DNA of 64,000 bases. It comes from Mansonella perstans (taxonomy: Eukaryota > Nematoda > Chromadorea > Rhabditida > Onchocercidae). The notes below the pieces were generated by a model, which made no database searches, had not been told where the DNA came from, and was given only the letters and a program-made list of their open reading frames with translations. Shown here piece after piece: positions 43,456 through 55,170 of this stretch. Made by a program: the position numbers and the translations under genes. Position 1 is the first letter of the stretch, and every line of letters starts with the position of its first letter. The stretch spans positions 84,566-148,565 of the forward strand of contig JBAMDO010000144.1 in the NCBI GenBank assembly GCA_037074765.1, given 5' to 3'.

Positions 43456-43765
43456 GGAAAAGAGAAAAAGGGGGTAAAAATATTACTAAAAAGTTAGCAA
43501 TGCTCAAATAAACAACCAAAAATTTTCAATATGGATCAGGCAGAAAACCTCTTTCATAGTATTACCAATACTATTTCTATTTTCCTACATTATATACTAT
43601 ATCTTTGACTGACATTAGTGGTTGCCGAAATGATATTGAAAATGATTTGACCAAATGAAAGGATGTTGTGTTCGTCCATTTGAGATGGGAAGAAGAGACG
43701 AGTAGATGTGAACGAAATAGTACAGCGATATGGAAGAATTCTACAGCCTATACCTACTACAGGCC

Positions 43766-43840
43766 TATCACACATACACATACATACACATATACAGACA
43801 CGCTAACATACATGTAACATACGTACACATATATAAAAAC
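43766..43840. repeat. CA/TA-rich interrupted microsatellite
   Basis: Repeated ACACATACACATACATACACATAT-like phrases, with imperfect CA and TA steps, in the spc-1 upstream region. Confidence 0.7.
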
Positions 43841-43899
43841 ACATAAGAGACAAGGACTAATGTGGATATTTGGATGAGCAAGGATAATGCTATAGTTTT

Positions 43900-43950
43900 C
43901 ATTAATGTGTTTGCGTGGCGTGTATTCACATTAATATGTTTGCGTGGCGT
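43900..43950. repeat. Direct duplication of ATTAATGTGTTTGCGTGGCG
   Basis: Two near-identical copies, differing at one position, lie about 29 bases apart upstream of spc-1. They are GC-richer than their surroundings, so they stand out as a possible protein-binding element. Confidence 0.75.
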
Positions 43951-46900
43951 CACGTATGGGTGTTCGTTGTATTCAACAATTTAATAAATTTGATATTTGG
44001 TGATATATCGGATAAGACTGTTTGTTATATCACCATTCATTTGGTTAGATAAGTAAATAAGCAACAAAACAAGATTATTATACATTAAAAAGTTAATAAG
44101 GATCATATGAACCAAGAAGCCAAGAAGTCATTTTCAGATTATTTTCCTTGTATACACATTATTTTCTATAACTTAAACTTCACTTATACAAAAATTACTA
44201 CTCTTAGTACTTAATAGGTAATTCAGATGAAAGTGAAATGAGCAATGAGAAAATGAGTGGGAAGAAAAAAAGAAACTTCCACTTCCTACTACAATCTCTA
44301 TTTTTCTGCTCCTCCGTTTTTTTTTTTCCATTTTTGACAAAGAAGAAAACAGTTGGTTGCAGCAGCATATGCCAAAATTATTCCATTTAAATTCTTTTGT
44401 CTGATCTGTCCTCATTTCGTATCTCATAACTCGATTCTCTCAAGCAGAAAGAAATTGAAAAGGAGGTGGTGGTGGGTGAGAGAAAGTAAAAAGAGACGGA
44501 TACGATAAAGACGTTATTCGTAAGGGCTTATAACAACAAAACTTTCCTCTTCAATGGGCTAATCAAGTGGAAACGAGAATAGTTTGTTTGTGATGTTATC
44601 GTTTGAATAAAACGATCTTCCGGAACAAATTTATGCAATCAAAATCAATTGAATAAGTAAGTAAATGCTACTACTATCATATATCAAAAAGACAACTAGA
44701 GATGATTGATGAAGCAGCAATCGTAAATGAAAAAGTAAGCAGTGATTGACATCAAATTCGTGTAAACAAATTCAGAGTGTTGAAAAATGCTCATTACTTT
44801 TTTAATTCAGAAATATTGTTTAGCGGATCTTTTGCAGATGCAATTAAACTTTATTATAAAGTTATTCAAATCTTACTTACAATTATCTAGAATTGCTTTA
44901 CCATTCGTTATATCTATAATTATTTATAGTTTTTTTATAATAGAAAATATCTATAATTATACTATATATATATCTATAATTGGTCCAATTATTAACTTGC
45001 CAAACTATGATTGGCGCTATACCTGCTGGTTCCTCAATAGGATTATTTATATGAGTTCTACATACTTAACGTGGGTCTATTTAATACCAACTCTCGCTTA
45101 ACTTTTTAATAGTAAACAACGAATAATTTAGAAAACTATCAGCCATACTGACAACAGTAAAATGATTAAGTAAATGGGTAAAATTATTTTTAAAGTTAAA
45201 AAAAACAAACATATGTATAAAAAACCGAATTAAACATGTTAAATGAAATACATGTAAAAAATGAGTCAAATATTCGTCATCAAATGAGGAAAGTTGGTAG
45301 AACGAGACTTAAGCTAATATCTCGGATATAAATGTATCCGAGATGCTTCATCGAATTAGCTGACAATATTCATAAGCCGAGTATGAAATACGAAACGAAA
45401 TTATTTTGTTAGATGACTTATTTTCCATAATTTAGCTATAAGTTATGAAGACAAAAAAATATGAAGCAAAAGGAAATTTAGATCACAAATGATTGATTAA
45501 AATGATGGCTATATATGATTTGAAACTCAGAGCCAACAATTGTAAGATTATCCGTGCAATAACAAAAGATTGAGTTCCAAAGAAAAACATTTAAAGAAAT
45601 TTGAAGTTGACCCTATAGTACGAATGAATAATTACGAATAATTTCTCCTAAGTATCAAATATATGCTAAGTAAGTTTCTCACTAACTTTCAGGCTCTCAA
45701 GAATGGAACTGAAAAATATGTTCAAATATATTGAACTAATGAATCGAATGATTTAAAAATTTTTCCATTACACAACAGAATTGAAATGATTGACGCATAA
45801 CATTTATACAAGCAATATATATATATATATATCAGATTAAAATGTTTAAATACTCGTAAATTGTTCCTTAAAATTAACAATTTCCTCTTTTAAAAAATAA
45901 TTCAGAAATTCTAAATTTGCATTATTCCACACCTCAGTCTAATCTTTTCATATCAATGGATCAATGACCACGGTCCTATGTCTCACTGAAAATATCAACT
46001 GGTCAATCGGAGCGACAATTGGACATCAATGCAGAGCGATGTGCAAATTTTCGTCTCCATATTTAAACTTGCCGTATTAAATTCGGTTTTACCGTGAGAT
46101 TTGCAATGATACTCCAAATCCTGTTAAATGTTAGCTTGTTTCTTCTACTATGTACTGTAGGATTTTTAATTAAATTTGTTTTGTTTTTACATTGTTTGTT
46201 TAACACGCTCTACGTATCTACGTAAAACTACGTAGAACGATTTTTGATGGCCATTTACGTCGCCGTATAAGGTTATCCTGTGCTATGCTATAATATAGCA
46301 ACAGTGAGCGGCAATGCGGTAGAATTTTTTTTTTAACGATCGGAAATTTATTCTATTGTTTGAAAATCAAAATTTTGCGTTTGTAAGAAGATTGGTTATA
46401 ATCTTTATGAGAATTTGTCGGGAAAAAGCAAAATAAAATTGTACTACATAATTATTTCGCTGAATTTCGCTGCATACCAAATAATCTTGCAATATAATAT
46501 TATTTCGAAACAATCACGAAATTCTTAACAGTTTGTAAATTTAAAGATTTAATTTTAAAAAGTAGATGCTGCAGCACATTTATCATTACTACTGTTCTTG
46601 TTCGAAAGTACACATTAATCATTACTGTCTTTGTATAAAGCGTATTAAGATTTCCTTTGTTTGACTGTTTTTTTACCATTCCCTTTAAGCATAATTGTTC
46701 AGGATTTACTCATTGTACATTTATCATGTTTAATTATATTAATTATACTTTATTAGCAATTTCCATCGATCTCATTGATTAATTCCTATTTGTAGCCAAT
46801 AAATATAAATTACCTGTAGGAAGATTAAGGGGCCCTTTTTGACTTTGCATTAACTCAAACGAGGTCGGCAATTATTATCCTATCTTCTCTATTGCATATT

Positions 46901-47308
46901 AAAATTTATTATCGTTATTATTAATCTGAATCTTCCAGCGTTTTTATTTGATTCTTACAACAATAAACTGTACTGTTAATCTTTTGCACCGGATTTTGAT
47001 CTTATCATAACCGACATGAAAACGCAAAAGTTCACTTCCTTTAAAATTAAATTATCGAATGTTCAAATAAGTTTACAAATTGATCTTCATGATCCAAGTA
47101 AAAAGAACTTCCACGACAAAATTGTTTTAATTATCACATTGTATTTGTACAATTAGATCATAAAAATCTTTTAGCTATCATCATCTACGCTACATTCACG
47201 AATTCTCGCTGATTCGGATAATTATTGAGCCTGAAAACTCGTTATTTATAGAATTTAATTTTCTAATTCTCGATTTTTTCTGCTGAACTGGATCAAACGA
47301 TAGTACTG

Positions 47309-47988
47309 ATGGATTATGTGGTGAAGCTGCTGGATACAGTATGTCCACCAAAAGGCAATCGTACAATTGCGTCTACGAAACCTACTGTACCACTGGTAAC
47401 TAGTGATATTGATAATCACAGTCTTTGGTACTAACAATATGTACTATATGCTTCTAAAAGCTTCTATAAGCTACTATAAGTTTGATAGCAAATGCTCTTC
47501 CCGAAACTTGGCAATTTATAGTTTCGAATTTTTCCTTGTCATTCACTTATTCTAGATAAAATGTCCAGGTCTTTGCAAATTCAGTATACCTTGAAAAGAA
47601 TGTTACTGTTTTATGTGTTATTGTTTTGATTTTGTAGGGTCTTATAAATGAATCTCATATGGTACGTCTGGCAGGTTTGTCGGGTGTTCTAGCAATTTCG
47701 CTTGGCGCATATGGAACTCATGTTTTACGTGAAGGTGGAAATGCAGATGAGCGACGTGTACGCGCTTTGGAAACTGGTAATCGTTATCATCTGATACATT
47801 CAGTAGCGTTATTTCTTGCTAATAAGGCACGTTTTCCATGGCTTACTATTTCGCTTTTCCTCAGTGGTATGGTAATCTTTTCTGGATCGTGCTACCATTA
47901 CGGTATCACTGGTAAAAGCAATTTGAGAAAATACGCACCGATTGGTGGTGTGATGTATATGTTAGCCTGGCTTTCTTTCCTACTTTGA
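47309..47988 (+). CDS. TMEM256/DUF423 family small membrane protein, 145 aa
   Basis: Exons 47309-47395 and 47638-47988 join in phase 0. The second exon carries the whole DUF423 domain. Family landmarks are RLAGLSGVLAISLGAYGTH, NRYHLIHSVALF, SGMVIFSGSCYHY and APIGGVMYMLAWLSF, which align with human TMEM256. There are four hydrophobic helices. The family is found in bacteria and animals, and its biochemical role is not established. The first exon adds about 36 mostly hydrophilic residues (starting MDYVVKLLDTVCPPKG) that the human protein lacks. Starting at the internal Met (47659) would give a protein nearer the family length of about 110. Confidence 0.87.
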
Positions 47989-49310
47989 TCAACATTTCCA
48001 TATTGTTTTCATGTTACATTTCACTATTAGATTTTAATGTAACGTTTAACACATCATCCCAGTCGGTCTGTGTTTTGATCAGTGATTTGTATTTCTACGA
48101 AAAGTTTTACAAAATTTTATTGCATATATTATGGCTCCAGTAATACAATTTCGTTATAAAATGTTCGTTTTTTGCTTCCAGGATACTGAATTGCAAACAA
48201 AGTGGCATATCATCTTATATTTTTTATCTCGAGTAACGATTCATCTGTATCTCCCTACTCCTCCATTTCCCTCTGCACTCCTTCCCCATATTTTTCCACA
48301 TATTATTGTTGGAAATAGATAATTTAACCAAATTCTCAGATTACTTTCAACTGTTTAAATGAAACATTGAAAGAGCAGCTTCAGGTGACTACTAAACAGT
48401 CAAACTAAATTCTTAATTAGGGATAATTACAAACTCGAAAATGAACGCTTTTTTTGCTTTTATTCAAATGACGTACTATCTAATACGCATAGCAGAAATT
48501 TTCGGAAAGGGACATGCAAGTAGTCTGCAAGTTCCGACGATATTTTTAGGAAATACATTTGCACGGAAAATATTTGAAAATGATGAAAGCGAGTGCTTAT
48601 TTCAAGAATTGTTTTCATCTTGACTATTTCCACGCATGATAATTTTTCGGATTTTGATTGTCGCTCACTTTGAGTGTGATGGAATTCATGGGATAAATAT
48701 ACATTGGTGCATTTTAAATATCTTGTGGAGGTCGAGAAAAAAATCAACAAACATAGAATGAAATAAAAGAATCAAATGCGAAGATCAATGTATCAAAAAA
48801 ATAAATTACAGACGTGAACAAGTTATGAGCAGCTTTCAGTTGATTGCACATCATCTGTGGATGATAAAAGTGTGACACAAAGAGCGTTACTTGTAGATAC
48901 TAAACTGTTATCTGCAAAATAATCATTTTTGAATTGTATTGCTTAGTATAAGGATTTTGGATGAAAAAAAAGTAACTGATAACCTGATTATGAATAGCTA
49001 TCCATGAAATCGTAAGTATTAAGTTCGAAAATATGAGCATACTTTTCTATAAAGTTTGGGGACATTATATGACAAAAAAGCACAGGGACAATTATTTTGA
49101 GCTTACTCCTGTCTAATCGTGATTCCATCATCTGAACATTATCCTACCTGTTTATTTTTTAAAATTTATCTTTTTATTATCCTATCTTGGAGATCTTATG
49201 ATACGAGAAGTTACCAGCTGCTTTATAAAAATAATCATACTTTAAGGAGATGAACGGTAAGACCTCAAAACTATGATCAGGAAATCAATGAATCATAGAG
49301 AAGTTATGTG
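47989..49310. other. Convergent intergenic region, no gene seen
   Basis: About 1.3 kb between the TMEM256-family gene (plus) and the SepSecS gene (minus). It presumably holds their 3' UTRs. Short open frames on both strands show no domain, splice support or family resemblance. Confidence 0.45.
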
Positions 49311-51103
49311 TTACGTAACTCTAGTATTAGGATAAGTACCTTTAGAATCACTGGACTGACAAAATGCCCATTTTGGGGTTTCCTTCTTCAGTACTTTCAC
49401 TAGTTCTTCAATTTCCCGCGTTGTCATACCGATTGCGCAGGCAACATTCAAGTAACCATCATGCTGTCGTGATGAATGTGAACCGAAATTAAAGAATTCA
49501 TAACCATCAATTATTTTTGACAAGCCATTTGGTACAGTCCGGGCACCAGTGACACCGCGACTGAACAACCGAGCACCGAAAGCATTCTGCTGTTCACTTG
49601 TCCAACCCTTTAAAGTAACTGCAAGCGAAATCCGATTCATTTTAACTTCCATAACCTGGAACAAAATTAATGCAATTAAACGAATATTTCGGTTGAGTTA
49701 TTCGCCGAATACCAAATCTCGTGTTTAGATACCAAATAACAAAATTTTTAACAAAAGCAAAATTATATCCGTCAGAAAGCAGGCGCACTTGTATTTCATT
49801 ACCGATCCAAACTAATGATAGCACAGCTTGTATAGTGCTCCCTACGAAGATATTTTGTAAGAAGAATTTCAAACATGTTCAACAAACGTTATGAAAATTA
49901 AGAAATCAAATTAATGGATACTAACTCTGTCAGCTTCGTATCTATCATGCTATCAACTTCTCAATTTAATCCATTTATCGATCTATCTATCAATAAATTA
50001 TACATAAATTATCAATAAATTACAATTGTTTTAAATCTTTTTACCTTTTGTCCAATTGTTTCAGCATATTCTTGCATTGCCGCCCGTAAAATTTCAAAAT
50101 TCGTTTGCTGTAGGTTGTACAACTCTTTTAATCCAACTTTACCTAACTGCAACAAAGTAATTAGCAAATCACGCGATGGTACGATGGAAGCTCGTCCTGG
50201 ATAGAAATTAGCTATAATATCCAAAGACTTCTCATCAAATGTTGCCACAATGCAGCCACCTACTGGTACCAAGAAATTCTTATCCGTTGATTGTATAAAA
50301 GCATCGATATATCCGGCTGAACCGGCTTCTTCAATTCGATTTCGACATTCTGGTGATTGTAAACCGTAAGCATTATTTACCAGATGTTTCACACCATATT
50401 GGTTACATAGTTCACCTATAGCAATTAAATTATCTGGTTGACGAGGAGCGAAACAGGACGTGGTACTTAGCACAGCGATAATTTCATCCTTTTGCTTCTC
50501 CAAAACAATTTTCAGAGCAGTAAGATCCGTAATGAGCCCATCACTTTCCATAGTTTCTTGGATATCATCAATTATAATCGGTTCAAATCCCGCAGTAAAA
50601 ATGGATTTGAAACATGACTTTTGATCGATACGAAGAAAAACCACAAATTTGGCACAACGTTTCGTGCGTCTCCATGCACCCAAACATAGCGAAAGTGCCA
50701 TACCGGTTGCAACAGGTACTACCATAGCTGCTTTCGTGCTCGGTATCCCGAGATAACGGATTGCATCTAGAGCAAGTTTATTAGTGATTTCTGCAAGAAC
50801 AGACGAACCGACAGCTTTTGGTTGACATTCGGTCAAATTTCCAGATCTGCCGATCCCATGCGCCAAACCATAATGTAGTTGTTGAACCAGTGGTGACAGA
50901 ATACGACCTTCACGTTCACCGGCCCCAACACAAATGGTGTTAAAGCGATTATTCGAATCTAAGCTTGCTAAACGTGTTAGAAATCCTTCAATCGCTTGCT
51001 GAGGTAAACCTGTTTCTGGAATACTCCCATCACGACGCAACATTGCTTCCAACCGATTGAAACAGCGTGCCGTACGTTCAGTCGCTTCTTGTTCCGTTTT
51101 CAT
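49311..51103 (-). CDS. secs-1: O-phosphoseryl-tRNA(Sec) selenium transferase (SepSecS)
   Basis: Two exons, 50045-51103 and 49311-49655, give 467 residues (human about 500). SepSecS is a PLP enzyme that converts phosphoseryl-tRNA(Sec) plus selenophosphate to selenocysteinyl-tRNA(Sec). Conserved blocks are VGAGEREGRI, HGIGRSGNLTECQPKAVGSS, VVPVATGMALSLC, RIDQKSCFKS and STTSCFAPR. The PLP lysine is residue 275 in QSTDKNFLVPVGG, and FYPGRAS follows. The second exon has SRGVTGARTVP and the C-terminal small-domain helices. The start ATG follows an acceptor by 10 bases. The N-terminus is about 20 residues shorter than in vertebrates, so an upstream coding exon cannot be excluded, although the open frame above it runs into a poly-Lys homopolymer artefact. 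Active-site residues appear intact. Confidence 0.95.
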
Positions 51104-51115
51104 TTTATTTGATCT
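51104..51115 (-). promoter_or_regulatory. Candidate trans-splice acceptor for SepSecS
   Basis: On the minus strand GTTATTTTTAG ends at 51114, ten bases upstream of the ATG at 51103. This spacing is typical of spliced-leader addition. Confidence 0.45.
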
Positions 51116-52100
51116 AAAAATAACAGTTTTTTTTTTTTTTTTTTTTTTCCTTTTAAATCGTACAATATGTAGCGAAGAAATGCAGCCGATGATATTCAAA
51201 TTTAATTCTATACTTCTATTCAAATTTCACTTCAAACTTCATTTATCTACACAAAGGAAATAGACAAGTGGTGGTGTTAAACTTGTCATGAATATCCTTA
51301 ACCGCAATTATCAAATATTCTTCGGAAGCAGGAGCTAATTTTGCCTCTTTTTTGAAAAAATAGTTTTGAACTTTCAGCCCTCTTTCCTTTTCTTTATCCG
51401 TTTCGTATACAAAAGGGAATATGATATCTAAATAAATCGAATTCTCTTGCGACTATCTACTTCTGTCTCGTATTTTCCATAAAAAAAGAAAGACGTGCAG
51501 CGATCACTTAAGTTAAATAACACTCAAACATTTCTTAGTGCTCTGTTTATTCGCACTCAGATGTTCTTCTATCCAATCATAATTATTTCAACACTACCAT
51601 CACTGCTCAACTCCATGAACTTCTTGAAGTTAAAAGCTGTTCTCAACTAGGTTGCAACCACTTGACCATATTTTACATTGCTATACATAGCGCTCATCAT
51701 ACCAGTCCTTTGCGTCATTTACCTTTCCTAAATCTCTCCTGCAATTTCACTCGCAACATTTGTCCGGATATATTTTTCAGGTTTTTTGGCAAAATATAAC
51801 AGGTATTTGCTTTCTAGATCCGTTTGCAATTATGAAATGAATCATACATTAACAATTTTTTAAAATGAAAATAATTTGAAATATGCCGGACTGATAAAAT
51901 AAAGAAGCTGTTAACAGGAGTCTTCCGACTGACTACTTGTTAAGCCATTATTTTAAATGGTAATGAGGTGGAAAATTTAGTTTGAAAGTTAAATTTACAT
52001 GCTACGATGTGATACCACGAAATCACTATAACGAACAATAGTTTTAATAACAACTCTTAATAATACAAAAGCTTATTCCATGTAACAAATACAACACAAT
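51116..52100. other. Spacer between rps-5 and SepSecS on the minus strand
   Basis: About 1 kb of AT-rich sequence with a T homopolymer (51127-51148). It should contain the rps-5 3' UTR. No exon was supported. Both flanking genes are co-oriented, but the gap is larger than a typical nematode operon spacer. Confidence 0.4.
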
Positions 52101-53589
<1,489 letters not shown>

Positions 53590-53617
53590 ATTCAGACAAA
53601 GACTACTTCACCAAACC

Positions 53618-53725
53618 TCTGAAATAATCATTATAATTGCAATCCCTGGAATAATCATCATAATTGCAATCTCTGAAATAATCATCATAATTGCAATCTC
53701 TGAAATAATCATCATAATTGCAATC
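53618..53725 (-). repeat. Four-copy 27-base tandem repeat carrying splice acceptors upstream of rps-5
   Basis: Four units of exactly 27 bases (core AATAATCATCATAATTGCAA on the plus strand) start about 29 bases upstream of the rps-5 ATG. Read on the gene's strand, each unit contains GATTATTTCAG or a close variant, a good 3' splice site. The AGs fall at 53619-53620, 53646-53647, 53673-53674 and 53700-53701. The nearest one would leave a 29-base 5' UTR. Confidence 0.85.
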
Positions 53726-55170
53726 AATGCAACTGGATTCCAAGATTCGTTTTCATGTGCCATTTGCTGTTAAAGATATTATTGCAATTGTTGCATTTAA
53801 TACGTTCAAACTAATAAACAATAATTATTAAGTATCTCAGATTGTTATCTCTTTATCAACTGCAATATTAAATTACTAAAAGATAAGAAAAAACCGAGAC
53901 AACAATCATTATAATATTATTAATTATAATATGACAACAAACACAATTACATAAAATTTTTATAATATAATCTTAAAAAAGGAAATCACATGATTACATG
54001 ACAGTATTGCTTACAATCCCTTACATTACACTAATAACAGTAAGTTACACAAACATCCAGTAAACACGTAACTGCAGTAGGTATCCCATTAACACTGACA
54101 AGCCTCAGTATTCCAGCACGTATCTCTGTGCTCCCTCTGTCTGGGACACTACGAAAATACACCGTCTCAGCCAAATGTTTTAACGTTTGTATAGACATAC
54201 GATACCTAAAATAAACTTAAGCCTCGTAGTATAATGAATTTAGCGATACGTTTAGCTGCGTGGTGGTTTCCTTCATTTACGTGAAGATTTTTAACGATAT
54301 TTTCATATTATTTATGTAAGTGCATTTGATAAAAGCAGCGCTTATTTCCTAATTTAGAAAAATACAAAAAATATTTGAAATGGATTTATACGATAATTTC
54401 ATCAATAATTTCATTCTCTGCCAATGCTTAATTTTTCATGTTAAAAAATATTTTAACAATGATTACAGGAATATATGCCATTGAGTAAAAATTATTCCAT
54501 AGAATAATAGATTTATGAAGGTAATAAATCCATCATTTCATCTCTATTGCACATTTTCATTCTTTCTGTTTTTCGTCATTTGCTCTTAGTTATTGTTATT
54601 GTTACAGTCTATATATATATATTGATAACAGTCTTATTCTATGATCATATCATATCATAATGTTTCTCTCATTTTCCACTATTACTTCATTTTACATATA
54701 TATTAGTTTCGTAAATTTAAAACTCAGTTAAATGTCTCGTTTTAAATGGTCAAGCTGCATTGGTTAGAATCGCGTTGTTGATAATTTCTTGGCCTATTTT
54801 CACTAAAGTTATTATGAGCAAACTGTTTGCCATTTATTTTTTCATCACAAAAGAGACATCAAAGAAGTATTTCATTGAACCTCAGACTTTTCCGCAGTCT
54901 TTGTTGAACCTTTCCAAAATTGTAGTATATAAAAACCTATTGTATCATTTGAGTATTCGTAGCCATTATATGTCTTTAGTTCAGTTTCTTTGATAGTTAT
55001 TTATGGCTTCAATTCTGTGATAATGGTTGATCCAATCAGAATCCAGAACATCTAATAAAATGTACTCATGTAAAAACTTTATCCTATTTAAAATTTCTTT
55101 TTCACGTAAATATTCAATAAATTAAGACACAAAAATAATGGTATGTCATCTGTCGAGATCTCCTATACAA
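53726..55170. other. Intergenic region between ddr and rps-5
   Basis: About 1.45 kb of AT-rich sequence. It should contain the 3' UTR of the receptor gene and the rps-5 promoter. A 77-codon open frame on the plus strand (54760-54993) has no recognisable features and is not called. Confidence 0.45.

Larger units (their letters stand above)
43456..47308. other. Divergent intergenic region between spc-1 and the TMEM256 gene
   Basis: About 3.9 kb that must include the promoters of both genes. It holds a CA-rich interrupted microsatellite (43766-43840), a short direct duplication (43900-43950), a TA run (45817-45832) and a CTACGTA-rich inverted stretch (46206-46240). The open frames in it are AT-rich and lack splice support. 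No RNA gene was recognised. Confidence 0.45.

Noticed and set aside
44787..45101. 104-codon hydrophobic open frame in the spc-1 upstream region
   Set aside because: It is Ile/Tyr/Asn-rich, as expected from AT-rich DNA, with no spliced-leader acceptor, partner exons or family resemblance.
50045..51223. N-terminal extension of SepSecS to 51223
   Set aside because: The extension is read through an acceptor at 51114 and a T homopolymer that gives poly-Lys. The ATG at 51103 immediately downstream of the acceptor is the better start.
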